Source of the DNA: Akkermansia sp.
GTDB lineage: Bacteria; Verrucomicrobiota; Verrucomicrobiia; Verrucomicrobiales; Akkermansiaceae
Assembly: GCA_030523775.1 (NCBI GenBank)
Contig: JAUNHW010000003.1
Coordinates: 62,001 to 126,000, forward strand
Reading direction: 5' to 3'
DNA: 64,000 nucleotides
Shown: positions 15,742-24,725 of the stretch, piece after piece
How the letters are laid out: each line of letters opens with the position of its first letter
Position numbering within the stretch: position 1 is the stretch's first letter
Notes under the pieces: model-generated
What the model was told of the DNA's origin: nothing
Databases searched by the model: none
What the model saw: the letters and a program-made list of their open reading frames with translations, nothing else
Program-made: the position numbers and the translations under genes

Positions 15742-15770
15742 TGGACATCGCGCGCGCGCTGGAATATAAT
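15742..15770 (+). promoter_or_regulatory. Sigma-70-like promoter for the dynamin-like GTPase and rarA
   Basis: TGGACA and a perfect TATAAT are separated by 17 bp, 14 bp before the ATG at 15785. Confidence 0.7.
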
Positions 15771-15784
15771 GCCGCCACGCCGGT

Positions 15785-17428
15785 ATGCTCAAACGCAGTC
15801 ACAGAGTGCAGGAGAGCCTGGTGCGCTATTGGGCGCAGCAGGCCATGGAGATGTACGGCGTCATTGGTGATGATTCCATGCAGCCCCAGCTGGAGGCCGT
15901 GCAGCAGTCCCTGGCCGCCATGGAGGGTGACCGACGCGTTGTTGTGATGGGCGGCGCGCGCTGCGGCAAGACTTCCCTCCTTTCCTACATCTCCGGTCTT
16001 CCCGTCATACGCGGCGGCAAGCAGCTGGAGTTCCCCTACCTGCGCTGGCGGTACGGCAATGACGACGGCGATGCCGGGCACTCCCGCTTCCTGCCGCTGG
16101 AAGAGTTGCGTGGAATCGAGTTCGTGGACACCGGAGACTGCGCGCAGCCGGAGGTGCAGGAGGAGCTGTTGCACCTGCTGCCCGGCAGTGATGCCGCCGT
16201 GGTGGTGCTGGATGCCCGCAACGGCGTGCAGTCCCCCGCCTGGGACGTGCTGGAGCAGCTTCCCATCAACGCCGTGGCCAACGTGCTGGTGGCCCTCACC
16301 TTCACCGACAAGATACCCGCCGCAGAGGCCCTGGAGCTCTCCGCGCGCATCCGCGAGATGTGCCGCGACCGCCTGCGCCTGGTGGTGCTGGTGTGCAACG
16401 TGTGCCCCACTTCAGACCAGGGGGTGGAGATGTTTGTGACCCGCGTGCAGGAAACGCTGGACTCCCCGGAGGGCGCCCGCCGAGCCATCCGCAACGCCCT
16501 GGAGGCCACGGGCCGCCTCATGACCCGCCAGTCCGGCATCATCAACGCCCGCACCGCCGCCATGAAGGACGAGAGCGGCTTCCTCAGCGGCATAGAGGAA
16601 GAAATCAACACCTTCCTCTCCCACCAGCTGGACGGAGCTGGGGAATGCGCGGCAGACTATTCCACCGTGCCCATGGGCGTGCTGCCCGCGCTCATGCGCA
16701 AGCTGCGCCGCAGCTTCGGCTACACCCTCTCGCCCGTGGCCCTCGTGCAGCTGGAGGACATGGGCGCCGGCGCTGAAAGCTCCTTCTACCGCCTCGTCTG
16801 CAAAGGCATACTGGACAAGCAGAAGGAGTCCGACGCCCGTTTCGTGGCATCCTGCCAGGCCCATTGGCGCAGTGTGCGCCCCCGCATGAAGGAGGCCATC
16901 GAATGCGAGATCAACGATTTCCCGCAGGACGTGCTGGAGGCGGATCTCAACCGCCTGCGCCGCCAGATGGAGCACGGACTCTACGAACCGTTCGCCAACC
17001 TGCGCATCCGCAACTCGCTGGACACGGAATTCAAATCCCACGCGGGCTGGATGCAGGGCATGCACACCCTGCTGTGCCTCACCCTGGTGCTGGCGGGGCT
17101 CTGCGGTGCGCTGGGCTTTGACACGCTGGCCCTCTGGATGCTCATGCTCATGCTGCTGGTGTGGGCTGGCGGCGTGTGGCGGCACGGGCGCGCGCTCCGC
17201 GAGCTGGGCAAGGCGTTCTCCCGTGAGGCGGAGATGCTGGATGCCGCCATGCATGATGCGCTGCCCGCGCTGGTGCGCGACATGGTGGTATCCCGCGTGG
17301 GCGCATACCGCCGCCTGTACTCCGTGGCCGGGTTCCGCGTGCAGGAGTACGTGGAGAAGCTGCGCCCCCTGCAGGAACGCCACAATGCCATCCTCCGCGA
17401 GCTCCGCACCACCGCCCCGCGAATATAA
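15785..17428 (+). CDS. Dynamin-like membrane GTPase
   Basis: A 547-residue protein. The P-loop GGARCGKTSLL (56-66, Lys 62), a G3-like FVDTGD (about 118-123) and a G4-like TFTDK (about 172-176) define a GTPase domain over about residues 45-250. Long amphipathic helices follow, then two adjacent membrane helices near 425-465 (LCLTLVLAGLCGALGF and LALWMLMLMLLVWAGG) and a C-terminal helical region. This is the layout of bacterial dynamin-like proteins, which remodel or tether membranes. G4 departs from the N/TKxD form. The physiological role is unknown. rarA follows after 28 bp and is probably co-transcribed. Confidence 0.7.
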   Translation: MLKRSHRVQESLVRYWAQQAMEMYGVIGDDSMQPQLEAVQQSLAAMEGDRRVVVMGGARCGKTSLLSYISGLPVIRGGKQLEFPYLRWRYGNDDGDAGHSRFLPLEELRGIEFVDTGDCAQPEVQEELLHLLPGSDAAVVVLDARNGVQSPAWDVLEQLPINAVANVLVALTFTDKIPAAEALELSARIREMCRDRLRLVVLVCNVCPTSDQGVEMFVTRVQETLDSPEGARRAIRNALEATGRLMTRQSGIINARTAAMKDESGFLSGIEEEINTFLSHQLDGAGECAADYSTVPMGVLPALMRKLRRSFGYTLSPVALVQLEDMGAGAESSFYRLVCKGILDKQKESDARFVASCQAHWRSVRPRMKEAIECEINDFPQDVLEADLNRLRRQMEHGLYEPFANLRIRNSLDTEFKSHAGWMQGMHTLLCLTLVLAGLCGALGFDTLALWMLMLMLLVWAGGVWRHGRALRELGKAFSREAEMLDAAMHDALPALVRDMVVSRVGAYRRLYSVAGFRVQEYVEKLRPLQERHNAILRELRTTAPRI

Positions 17429-17456
17429 TTTTTCCCACCCCCAACACCCGCCGCCC

Positions 17457-18839
17457 ATGGCAGACCTCTTCACACCCCACGGCAGCAGCCGTGAACAGAA
17501 GGAAGCCCCCAACCGCGATATGCCGCTGGCCGCACGCATGCGCCCGGAATCCCTGGAGGAGGTGGCCGGCCAGCAGCACCTGCTGGCACCCGGCAAGCTC
17601 CTGCGCCGCGCCATTGAGACGGACCGCTTCTCCTCGCTCATCTTCTACGGCCCCCCCGGCGTGGGCAAAACCACACTCGCCTACGTCATCGCCCGCTGCA
17701 CCAGCGCGTACTTCGTCATGCTCAACGGCGTGGAGTCCGGCAAGGGAGACATTTTGGAGAAAATCGCGGAGGCCCGCACCCGCCAGGCCCTGCACGGCCA
17801 GAAAACCATCCTCTTCGTGGATGAGCTGCACCGCTTCAACAAGGCCCAGCAGGATGTGCTGCTGCCCCACCTGGAGCGCGGAACGGTGCGCTTCATCGGC
17901 GCCACCACGGAAAACCCGTTCTTCGCCATCAACTCCGCCATGCTCTCCCGCTCCCAGATTTTCCCGCTGGAGCCCGTGCCGGACGAGGAAATCATCGCCC
18001 TCATGCGCCGCGCCGCCGCGGATGCGGAGCGCGGGCTGGGAAACATGCCGCTGGATATCTCGGACGATGCCTACCGGCACATGGCGCTCAAGGCGGACGG
18101 CGATGCCCGCAAGGCCCTCACCGCGCTGGAGGTGGCAGCCCTCTCCACCCCGCCGGGCGAGAACGGCCGCATCTGCATCGACCTCGCCGTGGCGGAGGAA
18201 TCCATCCAGAAGAAAGCCGTGCGGTACGACCGCATGGGGGATGGCCACTACGACACCATCTCCGCCTTCATCAAATCCATGCGCGGCAGCGACCCCGATG
18301 CCGCGCTCTACTGGCTGGCCACCATGCTCAACGCCGGGGAGGACCCGCGCTTCATCGCCCGCCGCATTGTCATCTGCGCCAGCGAGGACATAGGCCTGGC
18401 GGATTCCAACGCCCTGCGCGTGGCGCTGGATGCCGCCCGCGCCGTGGAGATGGTGGGCATGCCGGAGGGGCGCATCCCGCTGGCTCACGCCGCCGCCTAC
18501 CTGGCCACTGCACCCAAGAGCAACTCCGCCTACGCCGCCCTGGGCGCCGCCATGAAAGACGTGCAGGAGGGCAAGACCCTGGCCGTGCCCCCGCACCTCT
18601 CCACCCCCACACGCAAGAAGCTCGCCAAGCTCCGCGGCGTGGCGGAGGAGGACACCGAATACAAGTACGCCCACGACTTTGGCGAGGACCACTTCGTGCC
18701 CCAGGCATACCTGCCGGAGGGCCGCGTCTACTACCATCCCACCCGCAACGGCATGGAGCTGCGCATCTCCGAGCGCCTGGAATACCTGCGCCAGCTCCGC
18801 GAGCAGCAGGAAAACAAGGGGCGGGGCGGCCAGGCCTGA
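17457..18839 (+). CDS. rarA: Replication-associated recombination protein A (RarA/MgsA AAA+ ATPase)
   Basis: A 460-residue AAA+ ATPase of the clamp-loader clade. It has Walker A GPPGVGKT (65-72), Walker B FVDELHRF (120-127), sensor 1 GATTENP and the MgsA C-terminal domain beginning near KAVRYDRMGDGHYDTISAFIKS and ending with FGEDHFVPQAYLPEG. It acts at stalled or collapsed replication forks with SSB and RecA. Length is standard. The start at MADLFTPH is the family's usual N-terminus (short SSB-facing leader before PLAARMRPESLEEVAGQ). It shares a transcript with the GTPase upstream. Confidence 0.95.
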   Translation: MADLFTPHGSSREQKEAPNRDMPLAARMRPESLEEVAGQQHLLAPGKLLRRAIETDRFSSLIFYGPPGVGKTTLAYVIARCTSAYFVMLNGVESGKGDILEKIAEARTRQALHGQKTILFVDELHRFNKAQQDVLLPHLERGTVRFIGATTENPFFAINSAMLSRSQIFPLEPVPDEEIIALMRRAAADAERGLGNMPLDISDDAYRHMALKADGDARKALTALEVAALSTPPGENGRICIDLAVAEESIQKKAVRYDRMGDGHYDTISAFIKSMRGSDPDAALYWLATMLNAGEDPRFIARRIVICASEDIGLADSNALRVALDAARAVEMVGMPEGRIPLAHAAAYLATAPKSNSAYAALGAAMKDVQEGKTLAVPPHLSTPTRKKLAKLRGVAEEDTEYKYAHDFGEDHFVPQAYLPEGRVYYHPTRNGMELRISERLEYLRQLREQQENKGRGGQA

Positions 18840-18853
18840 TTTGCACATTGTGC

Positions 18854-18883
18854 TTGATAAGCGCCGCCGTTTCATGCTATAAG
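18854..18883 (+). promoter_or_regulatory. Sigma-70-like promoter for the ROK-like kinase operon
   Basis: TTGATA and TATAAG are separated by 18 bp, 15 bp before the ATG at 18899. The -35/-10 pair is almost the same as that at 61028-61057. Confidence 0.65.
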
Positions 18884-18898
18884 GGGGGCGTAACCGTT

Positions 18899-20293
18899 AT
18901 GAATATTCAAGCGAAATACACACCGGTGTTGGACCCGGACTTCATTGCTCCGGTGCTCTGGACAAAAGCTTTCGAGGAAAAAGTGGCGGCCGAGCCGAAT
19001 TCCCACGTGGTTGAGCTGGCGCTCACCCGCCTGGACGGCACGTGCTTCCGCTGGAGCGGCAAACTGCTCCCCAACGAGGGGGAGAACGTGGCCCTCAACC
19101 ACTTCTACGTGGAGCGCATCGTGAAGTTCCTGCTCTGGATGAAGGGCGGCTGCACCATCCTGGTGGCAGGCGACGACTCCGTGGCGGAAATGCTGGCGGC
19201 CACCTACTGCAAGGGCGGCGCGCGCGAGTTCGACTGGGACTTCATCGGCACGCAAATTTATGACCAGCCCATCCAGGTGAAGGCCGTGCCCGCAGCGGAG
19301 CTGCCTGCGGAGAAATCCACCTCCGTGGCGCTGGGCCGCAATTTGGACGGCTACCGCATCGGTTTCGACCTGGGCGGCTCCGACCGCAAGGCCGCCGCCG
19401 TGGTCAACGGCGAGGTGGTCTTCTCCGAGGAGGTGGTGTGGGACCCCTACCACCAGAAGGACCCCAACTACCAGCTGGAGGGCGTTGACGATTCCCTTAT
19501 CCGCGCTGCCAAGCACCTGCCGCAGGTGGATGCCATCGGCGGTTCCGCCGCCGGCGTGTACGTGAACAGCGAGCCCCGCGTGGGTTCCCTCTTCCGCGGC
19601 ATCTCCAAGGAGGATTTCCAGCGCGTCATCCGCCGCATGTTCTACACCCTGAAAGACCGCTGGTGCGAGCGCATGGGCAAGGATGTGCCCTTTGAGGTGG
19701 TGAACGATGGCGAGGTGACCGCCCTGGCAGGCGCCATGGGCATGAACGACGACGCCGTGCTCGGCATCGCCATGGGCACCTCCCTGGCTGCCGGTTACGT
19801 GGACCCGGAGGGCCACATCATGCCCTGGCTCAACGAGCTCGCATTCGTCCCCGTGGACTACCAGGAGGACGGCGGCGTGGACGAGTGGTCCAAGGACAAG
19901 GGCGTGGGCGCCATGTACTTCTCCCAGCAGGCCGTGGCCCGTTTGGCGCCGCGCGCCGGATTCAGCTTCGGCGACATGCCGTTCCCGGAGCAGCTCAAGA
20001 AGGTGCAGGCCGCCATGGCGGAGGGTGACGAGCGCGCTCGCAAGATCTACGAGACCATCGGCGTGGAGTTCGGCTACACCATTGCGTATTTCGCCAACTT
20101 CTACGGCATCCGCAACCTCCTGTTCCTGGGCCGCGTGGCCACGGGCGACGGCGGCCAGCTCATCATCGACAAGGCCAACGAGGTGCTTGCGGGCGAGTTC
20201 CCGGAGCTGCACATCAACCTGTGCGTGCCGGACGAGAAGACCAAGCGCCACGGCCAGGCCGTGGCCGCCGCATCCCTGCCCAAGCTCGGGTAA
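18899..20293 (+). CDS. ROK/ASKHA-type sugar kinase-like protein
   Basis: A 464-residue protein. After about 155 N-terminal residues of unclear fold, an ASKHA ATPase domain starts at YRIGFDLGGSDRKAAAVVNG (phosphate-1 loop), followed by AIGGSAAGVYVNSEPRVGSLFRG, the probable catalytic NDGEVTALAGAMG and the second phosphate loop GIAMGTSLAAGYVD, ending with VATGDGGQLIIDKANEVL. This is the arrangement of ROK-like hexokinases/glucokinases, but the chain is about 150 residues longer than usual ROK kinases. Phosphorylation of a sugar is likely; the substrate is unknown. An 18-bp gap leads to the Ser/Thr kinase gene, so both are probably co-transcribed. Confidence 0.7.
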   Translation: MNIQAKYTPVLDPDFIAPVLWTKAFEEKVAAEPNSHVVELALTRLDGTCFRWSGKLLPNEGENVALNHFYVERIVKFLLWMKGGCTILVAGDDSVAEMLAATYCKGGAREFDWDFIGTQIYDQPIQVKAVPAAELPAEKSTSVALGRNLDGYRIGFDLGGSDRKAAAVVNGEVVFSEEVVWDPYHQKDPNYQLEGVDDSLIRAAKHLPQVDAIGGSAAGVYVNSEPRVGSLFRGISKEDFQRVIRRMFYTLKDRWCERMGKDVPFEVVNDGEVTALAGAMGMNDDAVLGIAMGTSLAAGYVDPEGHIMPWLNELAFVPVDYQEDGGVDEWSKDKGVGAMYFSQQAVARLAPRAGFSFGDMPFPEQLKKVQAAMAEGDERARKIYETIGVEFGYTIAYFANFYGIRNLLFLGRVATGDGGQLIIDKANEVLAGEFPELHINLCVPDEKTKRHGQAVAAASLPKLG

Positions 20294-20311
20294 CGCACCG
20301 CCGCACCTCCC

Positions 20312-22330
20312 ATGGCGGAAGAAGTGGCCAGCTCATGGAAATGCCCGGATTGCGGGGAGTCCCTGGACTCCTCCAAACTGAGCTTCCTGGCGGATGTCAC
20401 CTGCCCCAAGTGCGGCAGGGAGGGCCACGCCAACACCTCGCTCGCCAACTTCCGCCTGGACAGCATCCTCGGCATCGGCGGCATGAGCGTGGTCATGCGC
20501 GCGTATGACCCCGCACTGGGGCGCCCCGTGGCCATCAAGCTGCTCAACGACACCTACCGGGACCAGGAGGACCGCATCCGCAAGTTCGAGGGCGAATGCT
20601 CGCTCATGGCCAAGGTGCGGCATGAGAACGTGGTGTCCGTGTACTCCGCCGGCTGGGCGCGCGGCCAGTTCTACATTGCCATGGAGCTGGTGGACGGCGA
20701 GAACCTGGAGTTCATCATCGACCGCCGCAAGTTCCTGCTGCCCAACCAGGCCGTGGATATCATCCGCCAGGTGGCCTTGGGCCTCAAGGCCGCGCACGAG
20801 GCCGGCCTCCTCCACCGCGATGTCAAGCCCGGCAACGTCATCATCACCAAGAACAACCAGGCCAAGGTGCTGGATTTCGGCCTCTCCATGGAAGACCTCC
20901 AAGAGGAGGCCGACAAGGAGGAGGTCATCTGGGCCACTCCCTTCTACGTGCCGCCGGAGACCCTGCGCCGCGAGCGCGAGGACGTGCGCAGCGACATCTA
21001 CGCGCTGGGCATGACCTTGCGCAACCTTCTCACCGGGGAGGACAAGCTCAACGGCGAGTTCCACTCCGTCACCTCCCTGCTGCAGCTCAAGGAGAAATAC
21101 CCCACCATGCGCAGCACCTACCCGCACCTGGACGCGGAGCTGTGCGACTTTGTGGACCGCATGTCCGCCTTCAAGCCGGACGACCGCCCGGCAGACTACG
21201 GGGAGGTGCTGGCAGAGCTGGCGGAGGTGAGCGAGCACCTGGCCAAGGTGGGCCAGCGCCGCGCCACGCGCCTGTGGCTCGCGGAGAAGAAGCGCGAAAT
21301 CATGATTCTGGCGGGGTCCGCCCTGCTGGGCATTATCCTGGCCACCACCGTGGTGTGTTCCACCACCGAGGTGGAGGAGCAGCGCTATCTCAACGTTCCC
21401 GCTGAATCCACCTCTGCGGAATGGCAGGAGCTCACCCAGGCGGAGAACATGCTCATTTCCGCACAATGGAAACCCGCCGCGGATTTGTACGCCAAGCTTG
21501 CGGAAAAGGCGAACGACCCCGCCGCGGGGCTGCGCGCGGGCATGCTGGGTGCAGCCCTCAAGACCATGCTGCTGGAGCCGGATGCCGCCGCCCAATGCCG
21601 GGCCCTCGCCAACCGCCACCTTGCAGCCGCTGCGGAGAATCCCCTGATGGCACAGGGAGACTGGCAGGAGATGGAGCAGGTGCTGCAGGCCCTGCAGGAG
21701 GATGCTCACCCTGATGCCCGCACCGTGGACAAACAGCGCCAACCCATGCTGCGCGTGGTGCTGGGCGTGCTTGCCGCCGCTGACGCCATGAACGATGGCC
21801 GCACGGCGGAGGCCCAATCGCTCGCGGAGGCTGCCGTGGCTGTGGCAGAGCAGGGGAGCGGCGGCGTGGGTGAACTGGCCACCATCCTCAACCGCTACAA
21901 GCTGGAGCTCGCCCACCAGACTGTTCCCAAGCTGCGGGAGCTTGTGCTCCGGCAGCTCGGCGGCGGCATGCTGGAGCAGGCCCAGGAAAGCATGAACCGC
22001 CTTGCGGAGCTGCAGCTCTCCCCGGCGGAGAAGGCCGAGATGGAGGTGCAGCGGGAGCTCTGCCTCCTGGCGCAGGCCGCGTTTGAGGCCTACCGCAAGC
22101 ATGGGCAGGATCCCATGCTCATGTTCGCCTCCCCCAAGCTGGCGCATGATGCCGCCAAACATGTGAAAAACGATCCCACCTTCATCAACGAGATGTCCTG
22201 CCTGTCCCACATGCTGCGCGGAGAATACGGCAAGGCCTTTGCCGAGGACCCGTACAAGGACAGCGCGGATTCCCAAAAGCCTTTCGCCGTGCTCATGCGC
22301 GCGTGGAGGCAGAAGCTTGGCCGCCCATAG
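20312..22330 (+). CDS. Membrane Ser/Thr protein kinase with N-terminal zinc ribbon
   Basis: A 672-residue protein. A zinc ribbon (Cys 11, 14, 31, 34) precedes a Hanks-type kinase: glycine loop GIGGMSVVM (54-62), Lys 76 (AIKLL), HRDVKPGNV (168-176), DFGLS (188-192) and the PPE substrate-side motif YVPPETL. All catalytic residues are present, so it should be active. One membrane helix (about 329-350, EIMILAGSALLGIILATTVV) leads to about 320 exported residues rich in Ala/Leu/Glu helices resembling TPRs, presumably a sensor or interaction domain. The placement of a Zn ribbon before the kinase is common in Planctomycetes/Verrucomicrobia, as I recall. The signal and substrates are unknown. Confidence 0.9.
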   Translation: MAEEVASSWKCPDCGESLDSSKLSFLADVTCPKCGREGHANTSLANFRLDSILGIGGMSVVMRAYDPALGRPVAIKLLNDTYRDQEDRIRKFEGECSLMAKVRHENVVSVYSAGWARGQFYIAMELVDGENLEFIIDRRKFLLPNQAVDIIRQVALGLKAAHEAGLLHRDVKPGNVIITKNNQAKVLDFGLSMEDLQEEADKEEVIWATPFYVPPETLRREREDVRSDIYALGMTLRNLLTGEDKLNGEFHSVTSLLQLKEKYPTMRSTYPHLDAELCDFVDRMSAFKPDDRPADYGEVLAELAEVSEHLAKVGQRRATRLWLAEKKREIMILAGSALLGIILATTVVCSTTEVEEQRYLNVPAESTSAEWQELTQAENMLISAQWKPAADLYAKLAEKANDPAAGLRAGMLGAALKTMLLEPDAAAQCRALANRHLAAAAENPLMAQGDWQEMEQVLQALQEDAHPDARTVDKQRQPMLRVVLGVLAAADAMNDGRTAEAQSLAEAAVAVAEQGSGGVGELATILNRYKLELAHQTVPKLRELVLRQLGGGMLEQAQESMNRLAELQLSPAEKAEMEVQRELCLLAQAAFEAYRKHGQDPMLMFASPKLAHDAAKHVKNDPTFINEMSCLSHMLRGEYGKAFAEDPYKDSADSQKPFAVLMRAWRQKLGRP

Positions 22331-22396
22331 TTTTTTCTGTTCGCCTTGCATAAATGCCGCCCTGCGGCGCGCCCCGTCTATAAACAACCATCTATT

Positions 22397-23227
22397 ATGA
22401 AAACCGCATGCATCACCCTGTTGGCCCTGCTGCCGGCTGTTTCATTCGCCGCCCCTCTGCCCACGGGCGTTCCCGTGTACGGAGCAACACCCGCCCCTGC
22501 ACCCGCACCCGTAACGCTTCAGGAACCGGGCACGGCCGCATCCCCAATCATGGAGGGCGCCGTCCCTTCGCCGGAGATGGCACCCTACACGGCCACTCCC
22601 GTTCCCTACGTGGAAGGCCCGTTCCGCGGCTTCTCCGTGCATGCCCTGTACGGGTTCAACGGCTCCCCGCGCAGCGAGTTCGCCACGGATGTCTTCGGCG
22701 TCGTCCTCCAGGGCATCTGGTCCTTTACCCCCCACCAGGCTCTCACGTTTGATATCTCCTTTGCCGGCGGTACGGACCATGAGCGCCTGGCTGCGCTGGA
22801 CGACCACCACCAAGCCTGGTTTGAGAACTACCGTTTCTACCGCAGCCGTATCTCCCTCATGCCGGGGTACCAGGTGCGCGTGCCGCTCAACAATGCGCAC
22901 AACGCCTATTTCTACGCCGGGGCCAAGGCCGGGTTGGATGTCTCCATGCTCAGTGTCACGGACAACGACCGCTATTACTACGACCACGGCCGCTACTACG
23001 ATGATTTCCACACCCGGGGCACCGCGGGGTTCGCCTATGCCGGTTCGGTTGGCTTTTCCTTCCGCGTCAGCCGCCGCGGGTATGTGGATGTGGGCTACCA
23101 GTACTTCGGCAGCACCGCAGAGCCGGATGTCACCTACCACTCACGCTACCATGGCGCCCGCACCAAGCTGCAGGCCCGCTCCATGCGCTGGCATGAGGTC
23201 CACTTCGGCGTGAGCGTGGGCTTCTGA
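22397..23227 (+). CDS. Small outer-membrane beta-barrel-like protein
   Basis: A 276-residue protein with a signal peptide (MKTACITLLALLPAVSFA), a Pro/Ala linker and then alternating beta strands rich in Tyr, Phe and Gly (GFSVHALYGFNG, YFYAGAKAGLDVSML, GFAYAGSVGFSFRVS, YVDVGYQYFGS), ending VHFGVSVGF with terminal Phe. This is the OmpA/OmpX-like barrel form, in design like the barrel at 9635-10612. A His/Tyr-rich loop (NDRYYYDHGRYYDDFHTRG) may be surface exposed. It converges with the NadE-like gene with only 6 bp between stops. I found no confident promoter in the 66-bp gap upstream; a TATAAA lies at 22379-22384 without a good -35. Confidence 0.75.
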   Translation: MKTACITLLALLPAVSFAAPLPTGVPVYGATPAPAPAPVTLQEPGTAASPIMEGAVPSPEMAPYTATPVPYVEGPFRGFSVHALYGFNGSPRSEFATDVFGVVLQGIWSFTPHQALTFDISFAGGTDHERLAALDDHHQAWFENYRFYRSRISLMPGYQVRVPLNNAHNAYFYAGAKAGLDVSMLSVTDNDRYYYDHGRYYDDFHTRGTAGFAYAGSVGFSFRVSRRGYVDVGYQYFGSTAEPDVTYHSRYHGARTKLQARSMRWHEVHFGVSVGF

Positions 23228-23233
23228 GGCAAA

Positions 23234-24712
23234 TCAGTCGTTGAGGCGGTGGGCCACGGGGAAGTGCAGCTGCTCTGCGGGTGCATCCACGTGCAGGATG
23301 GTGGGCAGGATGGTGCGTTTGAGCGCGGCGGCAATCATGCGGCGCTGAATGCGGCGTACAACGTCCTCAGGGAAGAGCCCGCCGCAGTTGGCTATCAGGT
23401 CGGTGGGCGGCACGTTGCGGTCTGCCAGCTCGTGGATGATGCGGTCCACCTCCGGCTGGGCGGGTTCCGTGAGCGCGCCGAAGAGTTGGGCGTTCTCCTC
23501 TTGCAGGAGGGCGCGCAGCATGTGCAGGTCCATCTCGTACAGGTTGCCGAGCGGCGCTAGCGAGCCGCAGGTCTCCGCGTAGGGAGTGAACTCGCCGAGC
23601 ATGATTTCACGCCGTCCCAGCGGGCAGAGCAGCATGTGCCCCAGCTCGTCCGCCACGGCGGCGGTGAGCATGGCCCGCATGCGCGCCTGCAGGGCGGGGT
23701 TATCCTTTCCTGCGGGTTGGGGCGGGGCATCCGGCGTGCGCACGGTGATGCCCAGCTGCGCCGCAAGCGGGGATTCCCCCTGCGCAAAGGTGACGCCGCA
23801 CACGTGGGCGGCCCCGAGCGCGCCGGTGCAGAGTGCGGCCAGGAGCGTGCCGTTCGGGTGGTCCAGCGGAATGCACACGCCGGTGTAGCCGTTGTTGCGC
23901 ACGGTGTCCGCAATGCCGCGCTGCAGGGCCTGGCGCAGGAGCTCGCGCGGCTCCGGCAGGGCGGCGCAGGGACGCCCCTTGTCCACATCCGCCACCTTGG
24001 CGGCAGGCTCGAAGAACGGTAGGCGCAGCAGGGGTTTCCCCTCTGCGGAAAGGATGAAGGACCCGCCCGCGTAGATATCCCGCCCGGCGGTGCCCACGGG
24101 GGCGCACATCACCACGGGGACCCCGTTGGTGGTGGCTTCCCAGCCCAGGGTGTCCTGAAGGTCCGCCGCGGCGGTGGCGTGCCAGGGGCGGCAGGAGAGG
24201 TGCACCAGCAGGTCGAAATCCGGGCCGTCAGGCAGGATGTCCTCCTCCCCCAGCTGCACGTAGATGTTGCAACCGTTCACTTCTGTCACCGCGCCGTCGT
24301 CCAGCTCGGTCACGGTGTCGCTTTCCAGCAGGTAGGGCACCAGTGCGGCGCGGCGGCGCTTGCGGCGCAGTTCCTGCGGGTCGTCTTCCTCTCCGTCGTC
24401 TTCTCCCAGCATGCCGTCCCACAGGTCGTCCTCCCCTATGAATCGGAAGTATGCTCCCAGGATGAGCGGCGCGGTGCCGAGCTCGCGCGAGAGGGCGTCC
24501 AGCGCGCGGCGCGTCTGGCGTTCGAAGGAGTCGCGCTCCGCCAGGTCCTGCGGGTTGAGGCCGCACAGGGCCTCTGCGGGAGCGATGACAAGCTCCGCGC
24601 CGTGGTCGATGCAGTCGCGGTATCCCTGCACGATGGCGCGGAGGTTGTTGGGGAAGTCGCCGGGGAGGGGGTTGTTCTGGATGATGCCGATGCGGTGGAT
24701 AGTGGGGGCCAT
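23234..24712 (-). CDS. NadE-like nitrilase/NAD-synthase fusion protein, probably catalytically dead
   Basis: A 492-residue protein with the two-domain layout of glutamine-dependent NAD synthetase. In the nitrilase domain Glu 47 (APAEALCG) remains, but where the family has an ICEDIW-type cysteine the sequence reads QLGEEDI (153-159), with no cysteine. The lysine expected before the LPNY-like motif is not obvious (RRRAALVPYL, 119-128). In the synthetase domain the ATP-binding SGGxDS loop is replaced by LDHPNGT (283-289), although flanking family segments (LCTGALGAAHVCGVT and LGEFTPYAETCGSLAPLGNLYEMDL) align well. It is therefore probably not an NAD synthetase; it could be a regulatory or scaffolding paralogue. 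It is the last gene of an operon with lptD and an acyltransferase. Confidence 0.75.
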   Translation of the reverse strand: MAPTIHRIGIIQNNPLPGDFPNNLRAIVQGYRDCIDHGAELVIAPAEALCGLNPQDLAERDSFERQTRRALDALSRELGTAPLILGAYFRFIGEDDLWDGMLGEDDGEEDDPQELRRKRRRAALVPYLLESDTVTELDDGAVTEVNGCNIYVQLGEEDILPDGPDFDLLVHLSCRPWHATAAADLQDTLGWEATTNGVPVVMCAPVGTAGRDIYAGGSFILSAEGKPLLRLPFFEPAAKVADVDKGRPCAALPEPRELLRQALQRGIADTVRNNGYTGVCIPLDHPNGTLLAALCTGALGAAHVCGVTFAQGESPLAAQLGITVRTPDAPPQPAGKDNPALQARMRAMLTAAVADELGHMLLCPLGRREIMLGEFTPYAETCGSLAPLGNLYEMDLHMLRALLQEENAQLFGALTEPAQPEVDRIIHELADRNVPPTDLIANCGGLFPEDVVRRIQRRMIAAALKRTILPTILHVDAPAEQLHFPVAHRLND

Positions 24713-24725
24713 GGGTGTTGTTCGG

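Noticed and set aside
22379-22384. TATAAA as the -10 for the small barrel protein
   Set aside because: No -35-like sequence lies 16-18 bp upstream; TTGCAT is 27 bp away, so no promoter is claimed.
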